Made by a program: the position numbers and the translations under genes. From assembly GCF_039543525.1 (NCBI RefSeq), contig NZ_BAABJX010000036.1, forward strand, positions 1 to 64,000: DNA of 64,000 bases, in the 5' to 3' direction. This document shows, piece after piece, positions 1 through 8,331 of this stretch. Every line of letters starts with the position of its first letter. Position 1 is the stretch's first letter. Under the pieces are notes generated by a model. The model was not told where the DNA came from, searched no databases, and saw only the letters and a list, made by a program, of their open reading frames with translations. Source of the stretch: Algivirga pacifica (lineage in GTDB: Bacteria; Bacteroidota; Bacteroidia; Cytophagales; Flammeovirgaceae).

Positions 1-40
1 CGTGACAGGCAGGTATTCTAACCAACTGAACTACTGCTCC
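1..40 (-). tRNA. tRNA-Asp (GTC), cut by the window edge
   Basis: This is the 5' half of a tRNA-Asp gene on the minus strand, identical over its length to the complete copies at 77-153, 191-267 and 350-426. The part carrying the anticodon arm is only partly inside the window. It is the last visible unit of the tandem array. Confidence 0.9.
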
Positions 41-76
41 TTTTCCGATTGTTTTTTAGACCTATCGGTGGTCTGT

Positions 77-153
77 TGGCGGAACAGACGGGACTCGAAC
101 CCGCGACCCCCTGCGTGACAGGCAGGTATTCTAACCAACTGAACTACTGCTCC
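77..153 (-). tRNA. tRNA-Asp (GTC)
   Basis: This is a 77-nt cloverleaf read on the minus strand. It starts GGAGCAG and ends in an encoded CCA. The anticodon arm is CCTGC-CTGTCAC-GCAGG, so the anticodon is GTC (Asp). The T arm contains GGTTCGAGTCC. The gene is one unit of a tandem array with a period of about 114 bp and spacers of 36-37 bp that are nearly identical. Confidence 0.97.
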
Positions 154-190
154 TTTTCCGATTGTTTTTTAGACCTCATCGGTGGTCTGT

Positions 191-267
191 TGGCGGAACA
201 GACGGGACTCGAACCCGCGACCCCCTGCGTGACAGGCAGGTATTCTAACCAACTGAACTACTGCTCC
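191..267 (-). tRNA. tRNA-Asp (GTC)
   Basis: The sequence is identical to the copy at 77-153, with the same GTC anticodon and encoded CCA. It is followed on its 5' side by a 13-N assembly gap at 296-308, so the true number of copies is uncertain. Confidence 0.97.
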
Positions 268-295
268 TTTTCCGATTGCTTTTTAGACCTTATCG

Positions 296-308
296 NNNNN
301 NNNNNNNN
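296..308. other. Assembly gap (13 N) inside the tRNA array
   Basis: Thirteen N bases interrupt the spacer/tRNA sequence. The five bases after the gap (309-313) match the 5' end of another tRNA-Asp, so at least one more copy is collapsed or missing here. A tandem array of identical 114-bp units is a typical place for a short-read assembly to fail. Confidence 0.97.
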
Positions 309-313
309 GCTCC
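309..313 (-). tRNA. tRNA-Asp fragment next to the assembly gap
   Basis: Only the terminal GCTCC (the 5' end GGAGC on the minus strand) of a further tRNA-Asp copy is present, followed by the standard spacer. The rest of the gene is lost in the N gap. Confidence 0.8.
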
Positions 314-349
314 TTTTCCGATTACTTTTTAGACCTATCGGTGGTCTGT

Positions 350-426
350 TGGCGGAACAGACGGGACTCGAACCCGCGACCCCCTGCGTGACAGGCAGGT
401 ATTCTAACCAACTGAACTACTGCTCC
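350..426 (-). tRNA. tRNA-Asp (GTC), first gene of the array
   Basis: This is a complete 77-nt copy with GTC anticodon and encoded CCA. The sequence beyond 426 is unique, so this is the promoter-proximal gene of the minus-strand array. Confidence 0.97.
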
Positions 427-463
427 AGTGTTTTTTTATTGAACTTTCCCGTGAAAAGCGATG

Positions 464-471
464 CAAATATG
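464..471 (-). promoter_or_regulatory. Candidate -7 box for the tRNA-Asp array
   Basis: On the minus strand this reads CATATTTG, one base off the Bacteroidota -7 consensus TAnnTTTG. It lies 38 bp upstream of the first tRNA, a sensible distance for a short leader. No clear -33 box is visible. Confidence 0.3.
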
Positions 472-550
472 CATGGTCCATTTATATTTTGCAACTGTAT
501 CCTCAAAAAAAACAACCCTCGTGTTAACATATGATGCTAACCCTCTAGTA

Positions 551-591
551 ATCAAATATGAAAATTTAATCTTTTAATTTTCATATTTGAT
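551..591. terminator. AT-rich 16-bp stem-loop downstream of ispE
   Basis: The arms at 551-566 and 576-591 are perfectly complementary (ATCAAATATGAAAATT and its complement), separated by a 9-nt loop. The structure lies 16 bp past the ispE stop and probably ends that transcript. There is no long U-tract, so it could also be a processing or stability hairpin. Confidence 0.5.
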
Positions 592-606
592 CAACCTTGT
601 ATCATG

Positions 607-1413
607 TTAGAGTGTCCCTTCCCAAGTCATTATCTCCTTTTCAAAAGACAGCCCTAGAGGTTTCTCATCAAAAATTCCAAAAACGGTAGACCCAGAACCT
701 GTCATGCTTGCGTATACCGCTCCTTTTTGATACATATATTCTTTTAGATTTTGAATAGCTACATACTTTTTTGCTATAGGCTCTTCAAAATCATTCTTCA
801 CAAACGCTTTCCAGTGGGCTATATCCCCTTCTAATTCTTTTTTAGTGTTCCTAGTTGGTTCTTGAGGAGTAATCGCACCATACGCCTCCGCTGTGGATAT
901 GTGGATACCCGGATTAGCTAGGACGATATATTTCCCGGATAAATCCAATTCAACAGGCTCAAACACCTCTCCTCTTCCAGTTACCCATACCGGCTTATTC
1001 TCAATAAAAAATGGGCAATCACTTCCCAATTGCTCCGCATAAGTTTGTAGCTTTTTTATACTTAACCCCAAACCAAACAAATCATTTAAGCCCTTCAAGG
1101 TAAAAGCTCCATCTGCAGATCCTCCTCCAAGACCTGCACCAATAGGTACAATCTTATGAAGGTGTATATGTACTGCTGGTATATCGAAGTCTTTTTTCAG
1201 TAAATCATATGCCTTCGTACAAAGATTGTTGGAAGGATCTCCGGGAATCTCTATTCCTGTAGAAGTAAATTTATACGATTCAGCCTCTGTTATTTCTAGC
1301 ACATCGGCCCATCCTACGGGATAAAAACAGGATTGAAGAGCATGAAAACCATCTGGACGCTTATACAGCACGTTTAGTCCCAGATTAATTTTTGCATTTG
1401 GAAAAAGAATCAT
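607..1413 (-). CDS. ispE: 4-diphosphocytidyl-2-C-methyl-D-erythritol kinase IspE
   Basis: IspE phosphorylates the 2-hydroxyl of CDP-methylerythritol using ATP, in the cytosolic MEP route to isoprenoids. The protein is about 268 residues from the chosen ATG, the usual family length. It opens with the GHMP-kinase N-terminus FPNAKINLGLNVL and carries the ATP-binding loop PIGAGLGGGSADGAF near residue 95. A C-terminal MTGSGSTVFGIF motif is also typical. The frame stays open for another 26 codons upstream, but those residues are hydrophobic and unlike the family, so I start at the ATG ending at 1413. It is followed by a strong stem-loop and preceded by the transporter gene on the same strand. Confidence 0.95.
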   Translation of the reverse strand: MILFPNAKINLGLNVLYKRPDGFHALQSCFYPVGWADVLEITEAESYKFTSTGIEIPGDPSNNLCTKAYDLLKKDFDIPAVHIHLHKIVPIGAGLGGGSADGAFTLKGLNDLFGLGLSIKKLQTYAEQLGSDCPFFIENKPVWVTGRGEVFEPVELDLSGKYIVLANPGIHISTAEAYGAITPQEPTRNTKKELEGDIAHWKAFVKNDFEEPIAKKYVAIQNLKEYMYQKGAVYASMTGSGSTVFGIFDEKPLGLSFEKEIMTWEGTL

Positions 1414-1536
1414 CTTTTGTTGAAAGAATAAGGTAAGAAAAGTAGGAAAACATGAACCTTCCATATAGCTATTCGCTAAAGGATGACTCATGTTTTCCTT
1501 AAAAACTTGTAAGTAATATTAGAGCTTATTTATAGA

Positions 1537-3063
1537 CTAGTCTACTACAACAGATTCATGCTTTTTAGGAGTATAAAGCTTATAAATCATATTGTTAAAG
1601 AGTACTGCTATTCCTAAGATAAATCCCCATTGTGTTACCACAGTCGCATTAGAATAGACATCAATCACATTCCACACACCATCTTCAGTAAACCAAGGGT
1701 TTTCACTATATCCCTGCGACATCCACCAATAGATCAAGATTCCTCCCAATGGAAGAATAGCCCACATAGTGGCTACATAGAACCAGTCTGGAAGAATGAT
1801 GTCGGAATCCTTATCAATGTACTTATGCTTAAATGATTTTAAGCCCTCTTTATGAGCCACAATCACCATGAAAAGTCCTGAGATGATCAAACCTAGACCC
1901 CAAACCCAATCTTGATTAGTAAAGAAGTCCAATGACCAAGCTGACGGAAAACCAAAAATAAAACAACCTGCCGCTGCAATCAAAGAAGAAACCCTTCTAC
2001 TGATCCCTAAGTCTATCGTCAGACGAATACACATCTCTATCATCGTCAACAGCGAACTAAACGCCGCCAGTGTAAAAGCTGAAAAGAAAATAATAGAAAG
2101 AATGTCTCCACCTGGGATCTCTGCAAACAGCTGAGGAATTACCGTAAACGTCAAGGCTTGGTTTCCTGACTGCAAAAGGGAAATTGCCTCCGCTTCTGTG
2201 TTAGCTAAAGCAAATACAGAAGGTAAGATCGCCATACCTGCGACAATAGAGGAAAAGTTGTTTCCAATACCACTAATCAAGATATTGAGTGTTACATCTT
2301 CTTTTTCTCGGCTATAAGAAGATAACGTCAGGATCAATCCCCATCCAGCACCGGTAGACCATGCTGATTGTGACAATGCTTCAATCCAAACTTTTGGTTC
2401 GGAAAATAAAGCCATATCCAAACGGAACATATATTTAAGTCCATCGATACCTCCTTCTTCTTGTAAGGCAATACCCGATACTAAGAAAAGAAGTATAAAC
2501 AGGGATGGAATCAATACCTTATTCACCTTCTCCAAGCCTTTCTGAATACCGAAATACAGTACCAAAGCACCAACTGCTACGGCAACCAGGTGTAAAACTA
2601 CTGTCGTGGTGTCTCCTGTTGAGATATTGGTCCAAAATGTATTCAAAAACTCGCTATCCTTGGCCAGGTGATCCGATAATGGCTCCTTGGACATTACAAA
2701 GAAATCCAATGCCATTCCTAAATAACGTAATCCCCATGCAGTGACAACAGAATAATAAAAAGTAATTCCTAGTGTACAGAGCGCTATAAAGGTTCCCATC
2801 CAAGCATACTTCCTCCCAGCTGCTTGTGAGATAGATGCAATCACTCCTTTTTTATAACGCTTACCAATAGAAAACTCTGTCAATAAAATAGGCACGGACC
2901 ATATAAACAGGAACAATAGCCATAATACAAGGAATGTTCCTCCGTACTGCCCTGCCAATCGAGGGAATCGCCACAGGTTACCTGCGCCAATTGCCATACC
3001 CAAGGCAGCTAAAATTAATCCCCATCTACTACTAAATTCTTCATTCTTTTTAATTTTACTCAT
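1537..3063 (-). CDS. Sodium-dependent amino-acid transporter (NSS/SNF family)
   Basis: This is a 508-residue inner-membrane protein with about 11-12 hydrophobic helices. The first helix carries the family signature SRWGLILAALGMAIGAGNLWRFP, whose unwound GxGNLWRFP segment binds sodium and substrate in LeuT-fold transporters. Members couple sodium entry to uptake of amino acids or related amines; the substrate cannot be read from the sequence. The ATG start is followed by a short basic tail before helix 1, as usual. It lies 120 bp upstream of ispE on the same strand, without an obvious functional link. Confidence 0.9.
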   Translation of the reverse strand: MSKIKKNEEFSSRWGLILAALGMAIGAGNLWRFPRLAGQYGGTFLVLWLLFLFIWSVPILLTEFSIGKRYKKGVIASISQAAGRKYAWMGTFIALCTLGITFYYSVVTAWGLRYLGMALDFFVMSKEPLSDHLAKDSEFLNTFWTNISTGDTTTVVLHLVAVAVGALVLYFGIQKGLEKVNKVLIPSLFILLFLVSGIALQEEGGIDGLKYMFRLDMALFSEPKVWIEALSQSAWSTGAGWGLILTLSSYSREKEDVTLNILISGIGNNFSSIVAGMAILPSVFALANTEAEAISLLQSGNQALTFTVIPQLFAEIPGGDILSIIFFSAFTLAAFSSLLTMIEMCIRLTIDLGISRRVSSLIAAAGCFIFGFPSAWSLDFFTNQDWVWGLGLIISGLFMVIVAHKEGLKSFKHKYIDKDSDIILPDWFYVATMWAILPLGGILIYWWMSQGYSENPWFTEDGVWNVIDVYSNATVVTQWGFILGIAVLFNNMIYKLYTPKKHESVVVD

Positions 3064-3414
3064 TACAGTTTAAGAAGTTCTGTTAGTTGAAAATTAGTGT
3101 TTACTACTTTTTTACGCGCTTGTCTAGACTATCTATAGTAATAGTTTGTCTTCGTAACTCCAAAAATGAACCTTGTCATTCGGGAGTTTTTTAGTTTATT
3201 TGCTTCTAGTCGCCTTAGATTATTCTGATTCTACTCCCCTCTAATTTCATAAAAGAAGGGGGATCTTTGATTTAAAAAGCTTATTAAAAGCCAGTTAATA
3301 AAATAAAAAAACTGAAGCGACAGTGCATATGGTATAAAATTAATATGGATTTTACAACTTCTATCCTTGATTTAATACTATAACATTGCCAATCGTGATT
3401 CAACTTTCAATAAT
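3064..3414. other. Intergenic region between divergent NSS transporter and cmk
   Basis: This stretch holds the promoters of both divergent genes, though I see no clean TAnnTTTG box. It contains a hairpin at 3156-3192: outer arms AACTCC and GGGAGTT, inner arms AATGA and TCATT, then a T-run. That hairpin looks like an intrinsic terminator or attenuator reading on the plus strand. No gene is seen. Confidence 0.5.
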
Positions 3415-4101
3415 ATGTCATCAAAAAATAAAATTGTTATAGCCATGGATGGCCATGCCGGATGTGGTAAAAGCAGTACTGCCAAGGCACTCGCTAACAA
3501 GCTAGATTATATTTATATTGATACTGGCGCCATGTATCGAGCCGTTACCCTTTATTTACTTCAGCACAATATTCCTATAGATAATCAACAAGAGGTAGAA
3601 AAGGAGTTAAGTAACGTTCATCTCTCATTCGCTCATAACCCATCCAATGGACGTAAAGAAATTGAACTCAATGGAATGATTGTGGAAGAACAAATCCGTA
3701 CTCTTAACGTATCATCCAAAGTAAGTAAAGTCAGCAGCATCCCTGCCGTTCGTCACTTCCTGGTAGAGCAGCAACAAGCAATGGGAAAGCAAAAGGGTAT
3801 CGTTATGGATGGTAGAGATATTGGCACGGTAGTCTTCCCCGATGCGGAACTAAAGATCTTTATGACTGCTTCGGCAGAAGTGAGAGCTAAAAGAAGACAG
3901 TTAGAAATGGAGGAAAAAGGACAAAAAGTAGCCTTTGAGGATGTCTTGAATGATCTGGTAAGTAGAGATAAAGAAGATAGCAGCAGAGCTGAGAGTCCAC
4001 TTAAAAAAGCTGATGATGCTATTGAGGTAGATACTTCTAATTGCACTTTTGAGGAACAATTGGATAAAGTATATCAATTAGCAATTGATGCGATACAATA
4101 G
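3415..4101 (+). CDS. cmk: Cytidylate kinase
   Basis: This enzyme transfers phosphate from ATP to CMP or dCMP to make (d)CDP in pyrimidine salvage and DNA precursor supply. The protein has 228 residues, the normal size. The P-loop GHAGCGKSST is at residues 13-22, followed by the YIDTGAMYRAV motif of the CMP-binding region and MDGRDIGTVVFPDA near residue 130. The lid region with basic residues (AKRRQLEMEEKG) follows. The start is an ATG with no competing upstream codon. It converges on moxR, and a large GTTGAG palindromic element fills the gap between the two stop codons. Confidence 0.96.
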   Translation: MSSKNKIVIAMDGHAGCGKSSTAKALANKLDYIYIDTGAMYRAVTLYLLQHNIPIDNQQEVEKELSNVHLSFAHNPSNGRKEIELNGMIVEEQIRTLNVSSKVSKVSSIPAVRHFLVEQQQAMGKQKGIVMDGRDIGTVVFPDAELKIFMTASAEVRAKRRQLEMEEKGQKVAFEDVLNDLVSRDKEDSSRAESPLKKADDAIEVDTSNCTFEEQLDKVYQLAIDAIQ

Positions 4102-4107
4102 TCTTTT

Positions 4108-4258
4108 GTTGAGGCGGCTTACGCCGCTGGTTGAGCGCTTTGCTGTTGAGTAGCCCTTCGGGCTGTTGAGAAAGAACAGTACTGTAAAATCTCAACGGAG
4201 CGAAGCTCCACTCAACGGCACGCAGTGCCTCTCAACCAGCGGCGTAAGCCGCCTCAAC
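4108..4258. repeat. GTTGAG composite hairpin element A
   Basis: A 151-bp element fills the gap between the convergent cmk and moxR stops, beginning 6 bp after one and ending 5 bp before the other. The outer 28 bp form a perfect inverted repeat (GTTGAGGCGGCTTACGCCGC and onward). Inside are mini-palindromes with 3-4 nt loops separated by GTTGAG or CTCAAC: GCGGC-TTAC-GCCGC, AGCCC-TTC-GGGCT type, GGAGC-GAA-GCTCC and GGCAC-GCA-GTGCC. Position suggests a bidirectional terminator or 3'-end element. Confidence 0.85.
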
Positions 4259-4263
4259 TTAGC

Positions 4264-5238
4264 TTATAGCAATTCTCTGATAACATCCTGAATCGTAATC
4301 CCTTCTGCCTCTGCCTTAAAGTTACGAACTACCCTATGACGCATAATTGGCAAAGCCACTTCCTGCACATCTTCAATATCTGGAGAATACTTCCCATTCA
4401 ATAAGGCATTACACTTAGCAGCCATCACCAAGAACTGTGAAGCCCTTGGCCCTGCTCCCCACTCCAAGTATCGATTCGTAAACTCGGTAGCATGAGCTGT
4501 ACCTGGACGGGTTTTCCCTACCAGTTTCACAGCATACTCTACTACGTTATCAGCGATAGGCACCTTACGCACTAATTCCTGAAAAGCAATAATTTCTTCT
4601 GCCGTAACAACTTGTCCTGCTTTAGGCTTGGTACTACTCGTAGTATTTTTAACAATGTTGACCTCATCCTCATACGATGGATAATCTAAAGTGATATTAA
4701 AAATAAAACGATCCAGCTGGGCTTCTGGCAAGGGATATGTTCCTTCCTGCTCAATTGGGTTTTGTGTCGCGAGTACAAAGAAAGGTGCCGGCAGTGCAAA
4801 ATGTTGATTGGCAATAGTCACCGAACGCTCTTGCATCGCTTCCAACAAAGCTGACTGGGTCTTTGGAGGGGTACGGTTAATCTCATCCGCAAGAACTATG
4901 TTGCTGAAAATAGGTCCCTTGACAAACTTAAACTGTCTATCTTTATCCATCGTCTCTGCTCCCAGAATGTCGGAAGGCATCAAGTCAGGTGTAAACTGCA
5001 CCCTATTAAACTCTAAGTCCATCACGGAAGAGATCGTCTGTATCAAAAGGGTTTTGGCCAATCCCGGCACCCCTTCCAGTAAAGCATGTCCCTGGCAAAA
5101 CATCGCTGTCAAAACTAACTTGACAGTTTCATCTTGTCCTACAATTACTTTCCCGATCTCTTCTTTTAGCTTTTGGTAAGAAGCATACATCGCATCTGCC
5201 GCTTCTTTGTCTGATTGAAATTCTACTGTTGTTCTCAA
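4264..5238 (-). CDS. MoxR-family AAA+ ATPase
   Basis: MoxR ATPases act as cytosolic chaperones that remodel or activate partner proteins, often with von Willebrand A proteins. The 324-residue protein has the Walker A-like GVPGLAKT near residue 59, Walker B region IVLADEINRTPPKTQSALLEAMQE, sensor 1 LATQNPIEQEGTYPLPEAQLDRF and the lid domain ending in IMRHRVVRNF. The start appears to be TTG at 5236-5238, because the residues after it match the family N-terminus and no in-frame ATG lies upstream before a stop. In many Bacteroidota this gene sits directly beside PpiC/SurA genes; here a LysR gene separates them. Confidence 0.93.
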   Translation of the reverse strand: MRTTVEFQSDKEAADAMYASYQKLKEEIGKVIVGQDETVKLVLTAMFCQGHALLEGVPGLAKTLLIQTISSVMDLEFNRVQFTPDLMPSDILGAETMDKDRQFKFVKGPIFSNIVLADEINRTPPKTQSALLEAMQERSVTIANQHFALPAPFFVLATQNPIEQEGTYPLPEAQLDRFIFNITLDYPSYEDEVNIVKNTTSSTKPKAGQVVTAEEIIAFQELVRKVPIADNVVEYAVKLVGKTRPGTAHATEFTNRYLEWGAGPRASQFLVMAAKCNALLNGKYSPDIEDVQEVALPIMRHRVVRNFKAEAEGITIQDVIRELL

Positions 5239-5359
5239 TGTGTATAGGCTTTTAGTTGATTTAGCTATTGACCGATGATGTCACTGAAGCATATGTTTAG
5301 AACACCAAGTCTTCTAGTTGAGGATTTCTATTTAAATTAGAATTTTTCAAATAGGATAC

Positions 5360-5367
5360 CAAATATA
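5360..5367 (-). promoter_or_regulatory. Candidate -7 promoter box for moxR
   Basis: On the minus strand this reads TATATTTG, a full match to the Bacteroidota -7 consensus TAnnTTTG. It lies about 120 bp upstream of the moxR TTG start and downstream of the LysR stop. No clear -33 motif is visible. Confidence 0.45.
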
Positions 5368-5493
5368 TTACTCCTTCCTGTCATAAGAGTGCCTCCTCCA
5401 TCCTATCAGCACAGTAAACCCATTGCTACAGGTCATATCATTTCATCACGCTACGATCAATATTTACTCTTTATATCAAGTTGTATGCTTCTT

Positions 5494-6444
5494 TTAGCTT
5501 TTCCCTTTAATGCTCTTGGCTACATACTCATCAATCCACCCAAACTGCTCCTTAATAATGGCATCCTTTTCTTTTTGAATTAACTGCAGAAAGGCTGTTG
5601 CTACAGATGTTAATCGCTTCTTCTTGAGCCAGATCAAGTGCCAAGTAGATTGTATCGGAAACCCTTCTACCGGAAGTATTTTCAATAAGCCATCATTCAG
5701 CTCATTTTTCAAGCCAATCACAGGCATAATTGAGCAGCCTAATCCTGCCAATACAGCTTGCTTAACTGCTTCATTAGTTGTCAGCTCCATTTTCTTCTCA
5801 ACAGCTATATTATTAGCCTTAAAGAACTGCTCCATGACTTGTCGAGTACCAGATCCCTGTTCCCTGTAGATCAAAGGAATATTCGTCAAATCTTCCCATG
5901 TATTAATATCATACTGGGAAGCCAACTCGGTGTTAGCTACCACATAAAGTTGGTTATACATTAATGGCATATGCTCCAGAGAGATACCCCCTGGCATCAC
6001 GGACACCAAAGCAAAATCTACTTCATTATTTTCAAGACTCTTGATCACAGAACTTTTATTTGTCACGTCCATGAGTAGATCTACACCTACATGCTCTTTC
6101 ATAAAGTCCGATAGCAAATAAGGCATGATATATTTTCCTGTGGACACTACAGAAATCTTGAGGCGACCAGCCAACAGGTTTCCATAAGCCGAAGAGATAT
6201 AGTTGATCGCATTGGCTTCTTCCAATATTTTTTCCGCAGCCGCTGCTATTTCTTTTCCAAAGTCTGTGATATACAATTTACGGCCCACCACCTCTGTTAA
6301 GGGCATCTCAAACTGATCTTGAAAGTTTTTCAACTGTATGGAGACTGCTGGCTGCGTTAAATGCAACTCTTCTGCCGACTTTGTAATACTCCCTGTTCGA
6401 GAGATAGTTAAAAAAACATGGAGTTGATGTAATGTATAATTCAT
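5494..6444 (-). CDS. LysR-family transcriptional regulator (CysB/CbbR-like)
   Basis: This is a DNA-binding regulator of about 316 residues. The N-terminal winged helix-turn-helix covers residues 1-60 (LHQLHVFLTISRTGSITKSAEELHLTQPAVS), and the C-terminal two-lobed effector domain covers about 85-300 (ISVVSTGKYIMPYLL, EQGSGTR, NEAVKQAVLAGLGCSIMP). I start at the ATG ending at 6444, which gives the normal spacing to the HTH; a TTG-type extension of 8 residues is possible. The regulator is in the same direction as its neighbours but separated by a large repeat upstream. Its targets cannot be inferred. It interrupts the common MoxR-PPIase gene order. Confidence 0.92.
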   Translation of the reverse strand: MNYTLHQLHVFLTISRTGSITKSAEELHLTQPAVSIQLKNFQDQFEMPLTEVVGRKLYITDFGKEIAAAAEKILEEANAINYISSAYGNLLAGRLKISVVSTGKYIMPYLLSDFMKEHVGVDLLMDVTNKSSVIKSLENNEVDFALVSVMPGGISLEHMPLMYNQLYVVANTELASQYDINTWEDLTNIPLIYREQGSGTRQVMEQFFKANNIAVEKKMELTTNEAVKQAVLAGLGCSIMPVIGLKNELNDGLLKILPVEGFPIQSTWHLIWLKKKRLTSVATAFLQLIQKEKDAIIKEQFGWIDEYVAKSIKGKS

Positions 6445-6610
6445 AAAATCGTCGTATAAATTAGCCACTTAATATAACTAAAATACAGATACTTCGTTTG
6501 TGGCGGACAAGTAATTCAGTTTATTGATAGATAGTTTTGGTTATAAGCATAGTCAAAAGAGATAGGGTATTACGATTCCCATAAGTACTCATAGAATATA
6601 AATATAAGCC

Positions 6611-6945
6611 ATCCCGTATTAACAAATGACTTAGGTTTCTGAGAATTCATCACTTTACAGCTATATCACAAGCCCTTTATAAGCTTCTTCATTTTTTCCT
6701 TGATGAAAAAACGAAGCAAAAAAATCAAGGCTTTGAAGAATTTGCCTAATTTTTAATCGCAAAAGCTAAAACCATTACATGGCGTATTCAACTCGCTACG
6801 CTCAAACAATGGAATTTTATTAACGCTTTTACGAGTAAAAATTTTGACGGCAATTCTTCAAGGCCGTTTTCAAATATATAAAGGCCCTTTTTTTACAAAA
6901 AAAACATGAGTTACCCCTTAAATATTAATATGGGATAACTCATGT
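6611..6945. repeat. Dispersed 330-bp direct repeat, copy 1
   Basis: This stretch is about 85-90 % identical by eye to 9446-9766, in the same orientation. The two copies flank the two-gene PPIase operon. A core of TTCTTCATTTTTTCCTTGAT followed by a matching inverted segment and GAAGAATTTGCC is shared. This copy has an extra CATTACATGGCGT segment near 6774 that is absent from copy 2 but occurs as a module in the GTTGAG elements. Confidence 0.85.
6896..6945 (-). terminator. Intrinsic terminator of the PPIase operon
   Basis: Reading on the minus strand, ACATGAGTTA pairs with TAACTCATGT around an AT-rich loop and is followed by eight T residues. It lies 31 bp after the stop of the SurA-like gene. 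It forms the end of the dispersed repeat, so the repeat appears to have brought or captured a terminator. Confidence 0.8.
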
Positions 6946-6975
6946 TCTTTATCTAATAAAAGATATTTCACCTTA

Positions 6976-8331
6976 TCAATTCTTGAACTCTTCGATAAAG
7001 GCACATCCTTTAAATTTATCATCTATTTCAACATAAACATCCTTACGAGCTTTTTTGACCCACTCTTGAAGGATATCATTCTTACGAGCATTCAATGTCA
7101 ACTGGTAAAGCTTCTGGAAATCATCCTTTAGGTTTGCAGTATGTGGCTCCTTATAGTCTTTGTAGTAAAGGATTCTTACCGCTTCTTTCCCTTCGGCAGT
7201 ACGGTACTGCATAGGCTTCGTGATATTCCCAACGGTCATGGTGTCAATTGTAAAAAAGACCGTAGGCTCCAACTCATCTGTAGAAACCATTGAGCTACCT
7301 GTCAGCTGGTTTGTAAAATATCCGGCATTTGCTCGTGTCTGTTGATCTACAGAAAACTCCTGAGCAGCCTCAGGAAAAGTCATACTATCTGCCAAAATAA
7401 GTCCTCTAACACTATCCGCTTTGGCATAGGCTTGCTCCAGATCTTTACTATTGGACTTCGGACGAATCAAAATATGTCTTGCATTAAAACGGTTTCCTCT
7501 TCTTTCCATCAACTGAATTAAATGGTATCCAAATTCTGACTCTACCGGATTAGCGATTTCTCCTTCTTCAATCGTCAATGCAACTTCCTCAAATTCTGGT
7601 ACCAATTCCCCTCTTCCGTGCCAGCCAAGTTCTCCTCCTTTTCTACCTGAACCATAATCTTCTGAATACTGCTTAGCCAAAGTAGCAAAGTCCTCTCCAT
7701 CCAAGACCCTTTGCTTGATTTGCATCAATTGCTCCTTTACTTTCTCTTTCTCACTCTTGCTTACCTCAGGCTCTAGTACAATTTGACCTACTTGCACTTC
7801 AGCAGAAAGGAAAGGCACCTCTGAATCCGGAATAGCCTCGTAGAACTTCTCTATTTCCTTAGGAGTAATCTTTACATCGTTGATGATCTGACGTTGCATA
7901 TTCTGTACAGTCATCTGCTCCTTAACTTGCTCACGAAGATCATCTCTCAACTCACCCATGCTCATACCATAAGTCTTCTCAAGCTTTTCCTGTGATCCAA
8001 TCTGCAGAATCATGTATTGCATTCTGCGGTCCATCTCTTGCTCAACACCGGCGTCATCTACAGCTATAGAGTCAATCTCTGCCTTGGCATACAAGACCTT
8101 GTTCATGATCAAACTCTTAAGGATTTCACACTTAGCTTCTTCCTTATTGGGAGGATACTCCCCATTGGACAGCATTTGCTGATACATTGCCTCTACTTCA
8201 GAAAGTAGAATAATATGATTATCTACCTTTGCAACAATCTTGTCAACGACCTGTTCTTGCGCTAGCAAACTGTGCCCAAATAAAAATACACTTAGAAAAA
8301 ATGTGCTAATTAAATATTTCATAGTCTTCAT
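6976..8331 (-). CDS. SurA-like periplasmic peptidyl-prolyl isomerase
   Basis: This is a secreted chaperone and prolyl isomerase expected to help fold outer-membrane proteins. It has 451 residues. A signal peptide (KYLISTFFLSVFLFGHSLLAQ) is followed by an N-terminal SurA-type helical domain with KVDNHIILLSEVEAM. A first parvulin domain spans about 170-275 (AKQYSEDYGSGRKGGELGWHGRGELVPEFEEVA). A second, more diverged one follows (NARHILIRPKS, then FPEAAQEFSVDQQTRANAGYF). It overlaps the upstream PPIase gene by 26 bp, or 17 bp if the second Met is used, so the two are translationally coupled. The arrangement matches the Bacteroidota moxR-ppiC block. Confidence 0.92.
   Translation of the reverse strand: MKTMKYLISTFFLSVFLFGHSLLAQEQVVDKIVAKVDNHIILLSEVEAMYQQMLSNGEYPPNKEEAKCEILKSLIMNKVLYAKAEIDSIAVDDAGVEQEMDRRMQYMILQIGSQEKLEKTYGMSMGELRDDLREQVKEQMTVQNMQRQIINDVKITPKEIEKFYEAIPDSEVPFLSAEVQVGQIVLEPEVSKSEKEKVKEQLMQIKQRVLDGEDFATLAKQYSEDYGSGRKGGELGWHGRGELVPEFEEVALTIEEGEIANPVESEFGYHLIQLMERRGNRFNARHILIRPKSNSKDLEQAYAKADSVRGLILADSMTFPEAAQEFSVDQQTRANAGYFTNQLTGSSMVSTDELEPTVFFTIDTMTVGNITKPMQYRTAEGKEAVRILYYKDYKEPHTANLKDDFQKLYQLTLNARKNDILQEWVKKARKDVYVEIDDKFKGCAFIEEFKN

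Noticed and set aside
49..534. 161-codon open frame on the plus strand at the start of the window
   Set aside because: It is a read-through of the tandem tRNA-Asp array and the N gap; the peptide is a repeated translation of tRNA antisense sequence.
3156..3192. Possible riboswitch upstream of cmk
   Set aside because: There is one hairpin with a T-run but no recognisable aptamer core, and cmk is not normally riboswitch-controlled.
6611..6945. Possible insertion sequence in the 330-bp repeat
   Set aside because: No transposase frame or terminal inverted repeat is visible; it is treated as a dispersed non-coding repeat.
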